From Dyella sp. S184 (GTDB lineage Bacteria > Pseudomonadota > Gammaproteobacteria > Xanthomonadales > Rhodanobacteraceae): 64,000 nucleotides of DNA. Below, in pieces: positions 44,486-54,900 of the stretch (positions are counted from its first letter, which is position 1; each line of letters starts with the position of its first letter). The notes under the pieces are model-generated. The model was not told the DNA's origin. It ran no database searches and saw nothing but the letters and a program-made list of their open reading frames with translations. The position numbers and the translations under genes were made by a program. The stretch is from positions 1,532,169 to 1,596,168 of the forward strand of contig NZ_LMUE01000002.1 of the NCBI RefSeq assembly GCF_009766065.1, given 5' to 3'.

Positions 44486-46522
44486 ATGAAACATCGAATC
44501 GTGAAACCGCTGGCGTTTGCCGTAGGCATGGCCTTGTGCACCGGCGCCGTCGCCGCCACCCCCAGCGTGTTCGATGTGCACGAGCTGGACAGCAAGATCA
44601 GCGCCTGCAGCGACTTCAACGGCTTCGTGAATGCGAAGTGGATCGCGGCGAATCCGATCCCCGCCGACCGCACGCGCTGGGGCTCCTTCGACGAACTGCG
44701 CGAGGCCAGCCTCAACGTGCAGCACAAGATCGTCGAGGACGCCGCCAGCCATGTCGCCCAGGCCAAGCCCGGCTCGATCGAGCAGAAGATCGGTTACCTG
44801 TACGCCTCCGGCATGAACGAAGCCGCCGTCAACAAGGCCGGTTTCGATCCGATTAAGTCGCAGCTGGCCGACATCAGCGACCTGAAGAACACGGCCGATG
44901 TCGTCGGCTATATCCGTGACAGCTACGCCCGCGGTGAACCGGTGCTGTTCCGCTTCGGCGGCAATGCCGATTTCAAGAATTCCAACAACGAGATCGCCTA
45001 CGCCGGCCAGGGTGGACTCGGTCTGCCGACCACCGATTACTACAGCAAGCCGGATTTCGAGAAAATCCGCACCGCCTACGTGGCGCATATCGCGAAGCTG
45101 CTTGAGCTCACCGGCGTCGGTGCCGCCGATGCACAGCAGCAGGCCAAATCAGTACTGGCATTCGAGACGCGTCTCGCCGCTGCATCGCTGGCGCGGGTGG
45201 AGATGCGCAAGCCGGAAAACCGCTACCACTACGTCAGCATCGCCGACGCCGACAAGGTGACGCCGAGCTTCGACTGGGCCGCGTTCTTCAAGACGCAGGG
45301 CGCCGACGTGAAGGACGGTTTCTCGCTGTCGCAGCCGAAATTCTTCGCCGAGATCCAGAAGATGTTCAGCGACGTGCCGCTCGCCGAATGGCAGGCCTAC
45401 TTCCGCTACCACGCGATCGCCAATGCGGCACCTTACTTGTCCGCGCCATTCCAGCAGGAAGACTTCGCGTTCGAACAACAGACCCTCAACGGCCAGAAGG
45501 AAATGCAGCCGCGCTGGAAACGGGTCCTGAACACCACCAACGATGGCATGGGCATGGCGCTGGGCCAGTTGTATGTGGCACACAATTTCTCTCCGGCCTC
45601 CAAGCAGCGTGCCCAGGAGCTGGTCGACAATCTGCGTGCTGCCTACAAGACGCGCATCGAGAACCTGCCCTGGATGAGCGACGTGACCAAGCAGAAGGCG
45701 CTGGAGAAATGGGCTACCTTCGTGCCGAAGATCGGCTACCCCGACAAGTGGCGCGACTGGTCGGGCCTCGCGCTGACGCCGGACAACTACTACGCCAACG
45801 TGCAGGCGGCCGACAAATTCAACTACGACTATGAAATTGCCAAGATCGGCAAGCCGGTGGACCGCAGCGAATGGAGCATGACGCCACAGACGGTGAACGC
45901 CTACTACAACGCGCAGCAGAACGAGATCGTGTTTCCCGCGGCGATCTTGCAGCCGCCGTTCTTCGATGCCAAGGCGGATGATGCGATCAACTACGGCGGC
46001 ATCGGTGCGGTGATCGGCCACGAGATGGGCCACGGCTACGACGACCAGGGCAGCAAGTTCGACGCCCAGGGCAACAACGTCAACTGGTGGACCGATGCCG
46101 ATCGCAAGGCGTTCGAGGTGCGTACCGCGAAACTCGCCGCGCAGTTCGACAGCTACGAGCCGCTGCCCGGCAAGCACGTCAACGGCCAGCTGACCATGGG
46201 CGAGAACATCGGCGATCTCGGTGGCCTGAATGCGGCATACACCGCGTTGCAAATGGCGCTGTCGAAGAACCCGGCCGAAGCGAACAAGAAGATCGACGGC
46301 TATACCGAGGATCAGCGCTTCTTCCTCAACTGGGCGCGCGTATGGCGCGGCAGCATCCGTCCCGAGGCGCAGCTCACCCTGCTCAACACCGATCCGCACG
46401 CACCCGCGCAGTTCCGCGCGATCGGCGCGCCGTCGAACATGCCGGAGTTTGCCCAGGCGTTCCAATGCAAGCCTGGCGATGCGATGGTGCGTTCGCCCGA
46501 GACGCAGGTGAAGATCTGGTAA
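44486..46522 (+). CDS. M13-family metallopeptidase, exported (paralogue of the gene at 2380)
   Basis: 678 residues from the ATG at 44486, with a GGGAG ribosome site. Signal peptide about 1-23 (CTGAVAATP), no lipobox Cys, so soluble periplasmic. HEMGH zinc motif at 512-516, third ligand in GENIGDLGGL, NAYY motif present. Very similar throughout to the lipoprotein paralogue 42 kb away but secreted instead of lipid-anchored. An upstream in-frame ATG at 44456 is less likely. A terminator follows. Confidence 0.94.
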   Translation: MKHRIVKPLAFAVGMALCTGAVAATPSVFDVHELDSKISACSDFNGFVNAKWIAANPIPADRTRWGSFDELREASLNVQHKIVEDAASHVAQAKPGSIEQKIGYLYASGMNEAAVNKAGFDPIKSQLADISDLKNTADVVGYIRDSYARGEPVLFRFGGNADFKNSNNEIAYAGQGGLGLPTTDYYSKPDFEKIRTAYVAHIAKLLELTGVGAADAQQQAKSVLAFETRLAAASLARVEMRKPENRYHYVSIADADKVTPSFDWAAFFKTQGADVKDGFSLSQPKFFAEIQKMFSDVPLAEWQAYFRYHAIANAAPYLSAPFQQEDFAFEQQTLNGQKEMQPRWKRVLNTTNDGMGMALGQLYVAHNFSPASKQRAQELVDNLRAAYKTRIENLPWMSDVTKQKALEKWATFVPKIGYPDKWRDWSGLALTPDNYYANVQAADKFNYDYEIAKIGKPVDRSEWSMTPQTVNAYYNAQQNEIVFPAAILQPPFFDAKADDAINYGGIGAVIGHEMGHGYDDQGSKFDAQGNNVNWWTDADRKAFEVRTAKLAAQFDSYEPLPGKHVNGQLTMGENIGDLGGLNAAYTALQMALSKNPAEANKKIDGYTEDQRFFLNWARVWRGSIRPEAQLTLLNTDPHAPAQFRAIGAPSNMPEFAQAFQCKPGDAMVRSPETQVKIW

Positions 46523-46544
46523 GCCGCAACAGCTGAGTCGCCCG

Positions 46545-46580
46545 GAAAGCCGCGGTCATCGCGCCGCGGCTTTCTTTTAT
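46545..46580 (+). terminator. Rho-independent terminator after the second M13 peptidase
   Basis: 11-base arms (46545-46555 and 46564-46574) with an 8-base loop, then T-rich tttcttttat. It lies 22 bases after the M13 stop and overlaps the end of the convergent reductase gene. Confidence 0.85.
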
Positions 46581-47509
46581 GCGGGTACGCGCGCCCTACC
46601 TGCTTCGTAGGCTTTCAGGTGCGCATAGACCACTGCCAGCAGTGAACAGTCGCCATGCGACTGGCCGGATCGGGCCAGCATGTCGCCGATGACATGATCC
46701 GCTTCGATCGCATGGCCATGCTGCAGGTCGCGCAGCATCGACGCCGTCAGGCCCGAGCCGGCCTCGGTCAGCACGCCGCGGGCGCGTTGCAGCGTCGCCT
46801 CCCCAGGCGCATGACCGGATCGCTCCGCTACCGCCCGGCATTCTTCCAGCAAGCCAAGCGTTGCGGCCACGCCGCCAGGCGCGGCGACGATATCGCCCAC
46901 TGGTGCGCGCATCAGGCAGGTGATGCCGGCCAGCGTTGCCAGGAATATCCACTTGTCCCACATGTCCTGCAGGATCGTCTGGCTGGGACGCGCATCAAAG
47001 GCCGCCCCGGTGAGAACCTGCGTGATCGTCTGCATGCGCTCGGACAATGTCCCGTCGCGCTCGCCAAACGTGAGGCTGTGCGACTGGTTCAGATGCTGCA
47101 CGATGCCTTGCGCATCCAGCGTGGCGGCGATCACGCACTGGCCACCAAGCACGCGTTCCGCGCCGAACCGCGCATCGAGCAGATCCAGATGTCGCATGCC
47201 GTTCAACAGTGGCAGGATTGCGGTTTGCGGGCCGATCGCCGGCGCGATGTCCACCATCACCTGTTCAAGCGCATAGGCCTTGCAACTCAGCAGCACGAGG
47301 TCATATGGCGTGCGCAGATCACGCGCCAGTACGGTCGGTGGTGCCGACAGGTTTGCATCGCCGGTGATGCTGCGTATCACCAGACCGTTGCGTGCCAGCA
47401 CTTCAGCACGTGCTTCCCGCACCAGGAACGTCACATCACGCCCATGCTGCAGCAGACGGCCACCGAAATAGCCACCGGTGGCACCGGCGCCGACGATCAG
47501 GATGCGCAT
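46577..47509 (-). CDS. Ketopantoate reductase family protein (PanE/ApbA-like)
   Basis: 310 residues. N-terminal NAD(P) fold with GAGATGGYFGGRL, then LLSCKAYALEQV, LLNGMRHLDLL and the C-terminal helical domain with the catalytic-type Lys in DKWIFLATLAGIT. Reduces 2-dehydropantoate or a related 2-keto acid using NADPH; other pan genes are not present here, so the substrate is uncertain. It overlaps the acyltransferase gene by 13 bases on the same strand. Confidence 0.9.
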   Translation of the reverse strand: MRILIVGAGATGGYFGGRLLQHGRDVTFLVREARAEVLARNGLVIRSITGDANLSAPPTVLARDLRTPYDLVLLSCKAYALEQVMVDIAPAIGPQTAILPLLNGMRHLDLLDARFGAERVLGGQCVIAATLDAQGIVQHLNQSHSLTFGERDGTLSERMQTITQVLTGAAFDARPSQTILQDMWDKWIFLATLAGITCLMRAPVGDIVAAPGGVAATLGLLEECRAVAERSGHAPGEATLQRARGVLTEAGSGLTASMLRDLQHGHAIEADHVIGDMLARSGQSHGDCSLLAVVYAHLKAYEAGRARVPA

Positions 47510-48426
47510 CGCTGGGGGTCCTGTTGCTGTACCACCGGTTGCTCATGCATGCGTCCGATTCGCGTGTCCTTCTCGCTCCACAGCGTATTCACCCAGGTCT
47601 GGAAACGTTCACGGAACGCCACGTCATTTTCGTAATTGCCATGCAACTCGGCGTCGATCGGCAACTCGCGCAAGTGCACGCGGATATCGCGGATACGGCC
47701 GGCGATCAGATCCATCATGGTGCATGGGCCGTTGGGATAGACGATGGTGACGTCGAGGATGGCATGCAGCGCATCGCCCATCGCATCGAGCACAAACGCC
47801 ACGCCACCGGCCTTGGGCCGCAGCAGGTAACGATACGGCGATGACTGCGCATCATGCTTGGCCGGCGTGAAGCGCGTGCCTTCGACGAAGTTCATTACCG
47901 ACACCGGCATGTGGCGGAATTTCTCGCAGGCGCGCCGGGTTGCCTCCATGTCCTTGCCTTGCAGTTCCGGGTGCGCGGCAAGCGTCTCCTTCGAGTAGCG
48001 CTTCATGAACGGGAAATCCAGCGCCCACCATGCCGGCCCCAGCAACGGCACCCAGATCAGCTGGCTCTTGAGGAAGAAGCGCAGGAACGGAATGCGCCGA
48101 TTGAAGATTTTCTGCAGCACGGGGATATCCACCCAGCTCTGGTGATTGCACAGCACCAGATAGTTGCCGTCATAACGCAAATCCGTCAGTCCCTCGAGCT
48201 GCCAGCGTGTACGGGTAAACCAATCGAACATGAGGCTGTTGACCGCGATCCAACTTTCCGCGATGACGATCAGGATGCGCGAACACGCAAGCCGGATCAT
48301 GCGGACCGGCATGATCACCTTGATCAGCGTGAACACAAACAGCGGCAGCACATGCAGCACGATGTTGACGGTGAGCAATAGCATCACGAGGGGGATGCGG
48401 AGTAGAGCTGGAAACGTGGCGAACAT
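47497..48426 (-). CDS. Lysophospholipid acyltransferase family (YihG/PlsC-like)
   Basis: 309 residues from the ATG at 48426 (MFATFPALLRI). N-terminal membrane helices (about 10-40), then the acyltransferase H-x4-D motif in CNHQSWVDIPVL (about 100) and the substrate motif FVEGTRFTP. Transfers acyl chains to lysophospholipids or related acceptors in the inner membrane. The frame's longer start at 48585 has no supporting residues. Followed at once by the panE-like gene. Confidence 0.88.
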   Translation of the reverse strand: MFATFPALLRIPLVMLLLTVNIVLHVLPLFVFTLIKVIMPVRMIRLACSRILIVIAESWIAVNSLMFDWFTRTRWQLEGLTDLRYDGNYLVLCNHQSWVDIPVLQKIFNRRIPFLRFFLKSQLIWVPLLGPAWWALDFPFMKRYSKETLAAHPELQGKDMEATRRACEKFRHMPVSVMNFVEGTRFTPAKHDAQSSPYRYLLRPKAGGVAFVLDAMGDALHAILDVTIVYPNGPCTMMDLIAGRIRDIRVHLRELPIDAELHGNYENDVAFRERFQTWVNTLWSEKDTRIGRMHEQPVVQQQDPQRCAS

Positions 48427-48737
48427 GGCATCAATCGCTGATGGGAATGGTGCAGAGTAACTCCGCAGGGGCTGGGGTGTAAGCGCGGCAGTCGGGATAT
48501 TCCGGGATGCGCGGCGCGCGAAGGATTGTTCGGCCCATCCTTGGGCCTCAAGCGAAGTACCCCGTCGCCAAAGCATCACGGCCAATCCACGCCATTCGCA
48601 ATAAAGTCACGAGCGAATACCGAGCTGGTGACGTCTTGCTTGCCGATGAGGCCACGCAACATGGAGGACTCCGCACATTAGTGTGCCTGCGGAAATATTT
48701 GGAGCCGCTGATTGCCACCGAGGAGAACTAGACGTTC
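48427..48737. other. 311-base gap upstream of the DUF72 gene
   Basis: An open frame of 74 codons (48507-48731) ends 6 bases before the DUF72 start, but its sequence is not recognised and it has no clear ribosome site; I treat it as unproven. GC content drops in this stretch relative to the acyltransferase. No terminator or repeat was seen. Confidence 0.5.
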
Positions 48738-49514
48738 ATGGTCGGTAAGTCACTTACGAACGCCCCAACTAGGCCCGTGCTATTCATCGGCTGCGCCGGC
48801 TGGTCGATTCCGGCCATAGTGACGAACCGCTTTCCCGAGAGGAATAGCCACCTCGAGCGATACGCCCAGAGGTTTAATAGTGTCGAAATCAATTCCTCGT
48901 TCTACCGCTCGCATTTGCCAGCTACTTACCGTCGCTGGGCGGCCACCGTGCCTGAGGCGTTCCGGTTCGCAGTGAAGATGCCCCGCTCGATCAGCCATCA
49001 GGCTCGGCTGCACGACTGCGAGCCGGCGATGCAAACTTTTCTTGACCAGGTCGGGGAATTGGGAACGAAGTTGGGATGTCTATTGCTGCAGTTGCCGCCC
49101 AGTTTGGCCTATGCATCAGCGGAAGCGCTGAAATTTTTCGATCAGCTAGCGCGGCTGTATCAAGGTCGAACAATCTGCGAGCCGCGGCATGCCTCATGGT
49201 TTCACCCGGCCGTTGATCGCGCGCTGCGCGAACGGGGCATAGCCCGCGCGGGGGCAGATCCTGCACGGCATCCGCGGGCCGCGATTCCAGCCGGCGATCC
49301 TCACCTACAGTACCTGCGTCTGCACGGCTCGCCGCGGATCTATTACGACAGCTATTCCGAATCCACGCTGCACCGGATCGAGTATTGGCTATGTCGCCCC
49401 AGTAGCCAATGCCTCCAGCGCTGGTGCATCTTTGACAATACCGCGCTTGGTCACGCCGCGGCCAATGGCCTAGCCTTGATCGAGTACATTCATAGAGCTT
49501 CGGTCGTTAATTGA
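48738..49514 (+). CDS. DUF72 family protein
   Basis: 258 residues. The family hallmark opening FIGCAGWSIP is followed by RYAQRFNSVEINSSFYRSHLPATYRRWAATVPEAF, and FAVKMPRSISH and LLLQLPPSLAY match DUF72, a TIM-barrel-like fold of unknown function. The C-terminal half is slightly short and ends with YLRLHGSPRIYYDSYSE. Composition is lower in GC than the chromosome around it. No functional partner beside it. Confidence 0.88.
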   Translation: MVGKSLTNAPTRPVLFIGCAGWSIPAIVTNRFPERNSHLERYAQRFNSVEINSSFYRSHLPATYRRWAATVPEAFRFAVKMPRSISHQARLHDCEPAMQTFLDQVGELGTKLGCLLLQLPPSLAYASAEALKFFDQLARLYQGRTICEPRHASWFHPAVDRALRERGIARAGADPARHPRAAIPAGDPHLQYLRLHGSPRIYYDSYSESTLHRIEYWLCRPSSQCLQRWCIFDNTALGHAAANGLALIEYIHRASVVN

Positions 49515-49553
49515 CCAACTTCACGTCGTTCGATCGGCAAGTAACTGATTGCG

Positions 49554-50087
49554 CTATGCCGTCAGACTGCATTGCATGAGGACTTTTCCATTCGCCACTG
49601 TGCCGGCATGGATGAAACCCAGTCTTCCCATAATTCTCTGAGCAGCCCGACGTTCTATCTTGCGATTCTCGAGGGTGACGATCAGACGGCGAGGTGCGCC
49701 AGGTTCGTGCACCATGGCTTTGAAACCTTCGATCATCGTCTCCATCACACGAACATTGAGACCTACCAGCCGACTGGCCGGCCGAATGAATAAACGAACG
49801 AATCCATAAGATGCGCCGTGATCATCCAGAAGAATCGCCACCGTGCAAGCGCCTGCGATATGGCCACTTTCCATCTCCTGGAGAACACATGCCACCTCGA
49901 ATGAGCGGCGCCAGGCTTCGTCTGGACTCGTCAATGCTCCTTCCCGCAACCAGAATTCCACGATTTGCTGCCGCAGCCTGTCCGAGACATTGCCAAATAC
50001 CCACCGGGTCTGAAGGTTCTGTCGTGTGGCAACCGGTGCCGAAGGCGTTTTGATCATGGAGTCCATCGCGTTTCCTGTTGCAACCAA
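49554..50087 (-). CDS. Hypothetical protein, possible GNAT-like fold
   Basis: 177 residues. I do not recognise a named family. The layout (WLREGALTSPDEAWRRSFEVACVLQ, SGHIAGACTVAILLDDHG, YGFVRLFIRP, RLIVTLENRKIERRAAQRIMGRLGF) resembles an acetyltransferase with its substrate strand and final 'G-F' helix end, so a GNAT-like fold is a guess. No membrane segment or signal. It lies just left of the integrated element. Confidence 0.5.
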   Translation of the reverse strand: MVATGNAMDSMIKTPSAPVATRQNLQTRWVFGNVSDRLRQQIVEFWLREGALTSPDEAWRRSFEVACVLQEMESGHIAGACTVAILLDDHGASYGFVRLFIRPASRLVGLNVRVMETMIEGFKAMVHEPGAPRRLIVTLENRKIERRAAQRIMGRLGFIHAGTVANGKVLMQCSLTA

Positions 50088-50303
50088 TTGGCTTCAGAAG
50101 TGTATGTAAATTAAAGATCTGTCTATTCGTGGAAACGATATGAGACTGAATACAACAGCGTCTACACATTGAGCTATCGGCAGATCTCCAACGAGTACTT
50201 TAGAGCTGAAATGATTTTTGATCGCCGCGATGGGGTGCCTGCGCTCGATGTGCGACCCTGCAACAGGCATCATCCGGACCATGGACCGCAAAATTGTACC
50301 CAC

Positions 50304-50330
50304 AAAAAAGCCCTGAAAAATCAGGGCTTT
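50304..50330 (-). terminator. Terminator of a tRNA on the minus strand, now separated from its gene
   Basis: Stem aaagccctga (50307-50316) and tcagggcttt (50321-50330) around a 4-base loop. Read on the minus strand it ends in a U run given by the A's at 50304-50309. It lies 8 bases beyond the tRNA 3'-end remnant, where a tRNA's own terminator would be, but no tRNA body follows it. Confidence 0.75.
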
Positions 50331-50338
50331 ATGCAATC

Positions 50339-50352
50339 TGGCGGAGAGAGAG
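50339..50352 (-). other. tRNA 3'-end remnant: attachment site at the left end of the integrated element
   Basis: TGGCGGAGAGAGAG is the reverse complement of CTCTCTCTCCGCCA, the 3' end of an elongator tRNA (acceptor strand plus G-CCA; tRNA-Ser-like). Only this fragment is here: the T-arm that should follow (GGATTCGAACC-type) is replaced by other sequence. So a copy of the 3' end marks the integration junction, with the intact tRNA expected at the other end of the element, outside the window. Confidence 0.65.
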
Positions 50353-50467
50353 TCCGTCTACCCAGAGTCCAAGCGCATCCAAACAAGTCCATACAAATGG
50401 CTTAACCACGCCATCTACGGCGCATTGTTGTCCAAAATGGCTCATAGGCGTCCAATCAAATCCAGCG

Positions 50468-50473
50468 TATAAT
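50468..50473 (+). promoter_or_regulatory. -10 box of the integrase gene
   Basis: TATAAT is an exact -10 hexamer, 25 bases before the ATG at 50498. A -35 at the ideal spacing is poor (TAGGCG). A ribosome site AGGAACAGG follows. Confidence 0.5.
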
Positions 50474-50497
50474 CGTGGGTAGGAACAGGGGTAGACA

Positions 50498-51754
50498 ATG
50501 GCTCGCACGCTCGAAAAACTATCTGATCTGAAGGTTCGCAGGATCCAAATACCTGGGTACTTGGGTGATGGTGGCGGCCTTTATCTGCAAGTATCCCCCT
50601 CCCTCTCAAAATCGTGGGTGTTTCGTTACCAAATGAACGGCCGCGCCCGAGAGATGGGCTTGGGCGCATTCCATTCCTTTGGCCTGAGTGATGCGCGGAA
50701 GCGCGCCATGAAATGCCGTCAGCTTGTCGCGGATGGCATCGACCCCATCGATGATCGTAAGTCTGCCCAGCACCAGAAGCGGCTAGCCGAGGCACGAGCG
50801 GTGGCGTTCGGTCGCTGTGCCGCTCTGTATATCGAAGCGCATCGCAGCGGCTGGAAGAATGCCAAGCATGCTGCTCAGTGGGAAAGCACGCTCGCGACTT
50901 ACTGCAAACCGATCTGGAATGTACCGGTCGATGAGGTCGATACGGAGCTCGTTATGCTCTGTCTCAATCCTATTTGGACGACAAAGACCGAGACAGCAAG
51001 CCGAGTACGGGGGCGGATCGAGTCGGTGCTGGCGTGGGCAACAGTTCGCAAACTCCGAACCGGTGACAACCCCGCGGCGTGGCGTAACCATCTGGACCAA
51101 CTGCTACCCAAACGCAGTGAGGTGCAAAAAGTCAAACCCAGGCCCGCATTGCCCTACGTTGAGATTCCTGTATTTATGTCAAAGCTTCGCCAGCACCAAG
51201 GGCTGTCCGCCCGCGCGCTGGAGCTGCAAATTCTGACGACTACGCGGCCAGGCGAATCTGCAGGTGCGCAATGGGATGAGATCGACCTGCCAAAAGCCCT
51301 TTGGATCATTCCAGCTGAACGAATGAAGGCGGAAAAGGAACATCGAGTGCCCCTATCGCCTACAGCAGTCGAGTTGCTACGTTCGTTGATACCGAAAGTG
51401 AAGGGCAAGCCGGTCGTTCCATCCGGCCATGTATTCCCTGGCGTGAAGGGTCAATCCCTGACCACTGCTGCAGGCGAGAAGCTGATGAGGGGCATGCATG
51501 CTTCAGATATTGCCAAGGGAGGCAACGGGTTCATGGACCCTAGAGAAAAGAGGCCTTGCGTGCCCCATGGCTTTCGATCCAGTTTTCGTGACTGGGCAGC
51601 GGAAACAACCAAGCACTCGCGTGAGGTCATCGAGAAGGCGCTGGCGCATCTCCTCAAAGATGCCTCAGAGGCAGCCTATCAACGTGGGGATTTGCTGACT
51701 CGGCGTGCAAAGTTGATGAGTGACTGGGACCGCTATTGCAGTTCCCCCGCATAG
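50498..51754 (+). CDS. P4-type tyrosine recombinase integrase
   Basis: 418 residues. N-terminal arm-binding domain (DUF4102 type, GYLGDGGGLYLQVSPS...SWVFRYQMNGRAREMGLGAF), core-binding domain about 100-200, catalytic domain with R250 (TTRPGE), H357-x-x-R360 (HGFRSSFRDWA), a further His in ALAHLLKD and the nucleophile Tyr in AAYQRGD. All catalytic residues are present, so it may be active. It catalyses site-specific integration and excision at the tRNA 3' end. It points into the element. Confidence 0.95.
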   Translation: MARTLEKLSDLKVRRIQIPGYLGDGGGLYLQVSPSLSKSWVFRYQMNGRAREMGLGAFHSFGLSDARKRAMKCRQLVADGIDPIDDRKSAQHQKRLAEARAVAFGRCAALYIEAHRSGWKNAKHAAQWESTLATYCKPIWNVPVDEVDTELVMLCLNPIWTTKTETASRVRGRIESVLAWATVRKLRTGDNPAAWRNHLDQLLPKRSEVQKVKPRPALPYVEIPVFMSKLRQHQGLSARALELQILTTTRPGESAGAQWDEIDLPKALWIIPAERMKAEKEHRVPLSPTAVELLRSLIPKVKGKPVVPSGHVFPGVKGQSLTTAAGEKLMRGMHASDIAKGGNGFMDPREKRPCVPHGFRSSFRDWAAETTKHSREVIEKALAHLLKDASEAAYQRGDLLTRRAKLMSDWDRYCSSPA

Positions 51755-51864
51755 TGTTGCGCGCACCAAGGCGTAGCCATGATATCAGTCCAACATCAAC
51801 TCCTCTCTTTTGATAGAGGCGGCCAAGATTACAATCGATTTGAAGGGAAGGTCGCCTGACCTGT

Positions 51865-51894
51865 GTGAGTCTGCCGCTGCGACGGCAGGCTCAC
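51865..51894. terminator. Hairpin between the convergent integrase and sensor kinase genes
   Basis: Stem gtgag-t-ctgccg with cggcag-g-ctcac around a short loop, one mismatched pair. No T tract on either side. Weak evidence for a transcription stop. Confidence 0.35.
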
Positions 51895-51903
51895 TTGGCC
51901 GCA

Positions 51904-54900
51904 TCATGACTCACCCACCAGCAGAGCGGCGCTAAACCAGAAAAAACGCCTAGTCTTCGTAGATGCTGAATAGGCGATGTGTGCTGGAATGCAGAGCGTG
52001 ACGCGAGTTCCGTTGCCTGGTGGCGACTCGATGGAGAGCTTCGCTGACATCTGTCTGGCGCGCTCGCGCATGCCCGTCAAGCCCCAGTGTCCCGGCTTCT
52101 CACCTACATCCAGGACGGCCGGGTCGATGCCGCTGCCGTTGTCTTGCACCTCCAAAATCAGTACGTCGGGACGATAGTCAAAATGAACGGTCAGCAGACT
52201 TCCACCAGAATGCTTATAGGCGTTGAACATGGCTTCCTTCATGATGAATGAAGCCTCTTCAAAAATCTCCTTCTTCAGATTTCGTTCGACGCCTTCAACC
52301 GACACGTTCAACGTCGTCCCGAGACGGGATATCTGTTGTTTCGCAAAGACTGATAGAGTCTCGGCGAGATTGCCGTATTCTTCGGATCGCAATCGAGAGA
52401 CCTGATCTCTGCTTTCGACAATGATCTCGCGCGCTTGATCCAGGTCCTGATTTAGGAATTGTCGTTCGGCTGTATCTTCCGGAAGTCTGTTTACACGAGC
52501 TTGCATTTTCATCAATAGTCCCGGAAAACTCTGCAGCAACGTATCGTGCAAATCACGCGCGATCCGTTCCCTCTCCGCATGCCGTGCTTCCAGACGAACG
52601 CGTAGGCGACGATTGACCTGACGGACACGAAATGCAAAAACTTGCCAAAGTGCGAGAACCACCATGCATGCGCAGAGCACCATAAACCAGAGCGTCTGAT
52701 AGAACGCAGGCTTAATGGTGAACCCTACGTGGGCGCCCATATTGTTCCAGACACCATCCTCATTGGCTCCTATGACATCGAAGTGGTGGTGCCCGGGTCC
52801 AAGATTCGAATAGCTCACCTCGCGTTGCAAACCCACCTCGCGCCAATCGTTGTCCAAGCCACGCATACGAATTTTTGCCTCCACACGTTCCGGCATGGTC
52901 ATGCTCAGCACGGAAAAGGTGATCCGAACATTCTCGGTATGCGCCGGCAATGTCAGTCCGTCTTGTGGTGTATAGGCGTTGCCATCCGCCTCAACAGAAT
53001 CGATGACCACTTGAGGTGGCAAGGGATTGGAGATCAACTGCGCAGGGTCGAGCCAGACGACTCCGTTACTGGTCGCGAACCAGAGTCTTCCGTCCGTACT
53101 TTTGATGGCCGACGGCAGTGGATATTCCAATGCAGGGGAGCCGGGTAGCCCATCCAGTGTGTCGAACTTTCGAAAGTGCATCGGATACGACGGATTAATT
53201 TCGGCTTGACGCACATCCTTTGCTGGCAGTTGGAATACACCGTCTAGCGTGTGGACCCACAAGTCGCCCTGCGCCGAGAATATGATCCCCGTGACGCTTT
53301 TCAACGAGCCACCATCGGCCAGTCCCACCATCTTCAAACGCAGCCCATCCATGTAACCCAGGCCGTCACTACCTCCTATCCATACACGATGACCGTCCTC
53401 TTGAAAGGATTTCGCGTCGCCGACCACCACGCCTTGAGCGGGCCCGAATGTGGTGACTTTATCCCCATCAACGATGACAATTCGATTGTCCCTGTAACCC
53501 AGCCAGACCCTTCCGTCAGCATCGGTAAAGTCCACGCGCGGCGTGCCGCTGATAGACGATTTTTTCCACTGACCATTTGCCCATGTATACAATCCCGCTC
53601 CCGATTGGCCGCTGACCGATACCCATAACGTATCGTGCAAGTCTTTGGTTATTGCCAAGACAAGTGCAAATGCCGCGGTATTGGCATTAGGGCGATTTGC
53701 CACATGCTCGGCGCCCGCATCGCTCATCTTCCAGATTCCACCTACCCCTCCGATATACACCACACCATCGCGGTCGGCGTATGCCGCAAGCGTGTAAGGC
53801 GGCACACCAAACGTCTTAAGTTGCGAGTCTTTGAGCTCCATGACCGGCTTTGACGAACTCCCAGTCCAGATCGATCCCTCCGCCCCCGCCGCCAATGCAA
53901 AATCGTGAGTGCCCGCCGGAAAAGGGGCTGGCGCGAAATTGCTGCGACTGAATCTATCCACGCCGGCGCCGGTACCGACCCAGATGTTGCCCTCTCGATC
54001 GAGCAGCAACGGCCATGCGTAGTCGCCACTGAGTCCGTTGGAGCTACTAAATAGCTCAACTTTCGAGTTCAGCACGGATAGATCGGTCTGCTCACTGATT
54101 GCACTAGACGCGATGTGGCGTACGCCGTCGCCCAATCCATTAATCCAAAGCCCTCCCAGACGATCAAATAACATGCGCTCCGAGGAAGTCGTCGTAATGC
54201 TTCCGGGAGCCCGAACCGGCATCCCCGCGCTTGTTGTCCAGCGCTCAATGGCTCCGCGCAAATGCGCGACCCATACGCTGCCATCGGGGGTCTGTACGAT
54301 GTGACTCACGAACCCCGCTTGTTCCAGAGGCACAAATTGCTTGGCGTCCGCGGCGCGGTAAACCAACTCTGTTCCAGTACCCGCCCAAAAAGCACCGTCA
54401 CGGGCGATGAATAAGAATGTGGCGTACTTACCCTTGAATCCCTCATCAACACCAACTTTTTTGAAATGCTCCCCGACGAGTGTGTAGAGACCACCGACAC
54501 CATAAAGCCATATCGCGCCGTGACTGTCCTCAACGAACCCGTCAATTTCACTGTGATCAGGAAGCCCCTCTTTTGGGCCGTAATGAATTAGGCGGCCGTC
54601 TTTCAGGAAACTTGCGCCACCCTGTTCGTAACTGATCCATAGGCCGCCATCCGAACTGGCATATAAACCAAAGACAGCGCGGCTCGATGATGACTTGTCA
54701 TCAAAGCGCTCAAACCGAGCACCGTCAAAGCGGTACAAACCGTGGTCAGTGCCGATCCACAAGTAGCCATCCGACGTTTGCGCTAGTGTGGCGACCCCTG
54801 TAGGCGCACCACCTTTACCAGTCCATGCCACATGCTTGTAACGATCGAGCGTCCATGGACGCGGATCGGCGTGGACCTGACATGACAGTAAGAGAATGAT

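Larger units (their letters stand above)
50088..50497. other. Gap carrying the tRNA terminator, att remnant and integrase promoter
   Basis: This 410-base stretch holds a tRNA-type terminator on the minus strand (50304-50330), a 14-base tRNA 3'-end remnant (50339-50352) and the integrase -10 box (50468-50473). The part from 50352 to 50460 contains several similar TCCAA-type short motifs that may be integrase arm sites. No protein gene. Confidence 0.7.

Noticed and set aside
48507..48731. 74-codon frame before the DUF72 gene
   Set aside because: No recognisable sequence, no ribosome site; kept only as a note on the gap.
50339..50430. A complete tRNA gene at the integrase
   Set aside because: Only the last 14 bases match a tRNA end; the T-arm and anticodon arm are absent.
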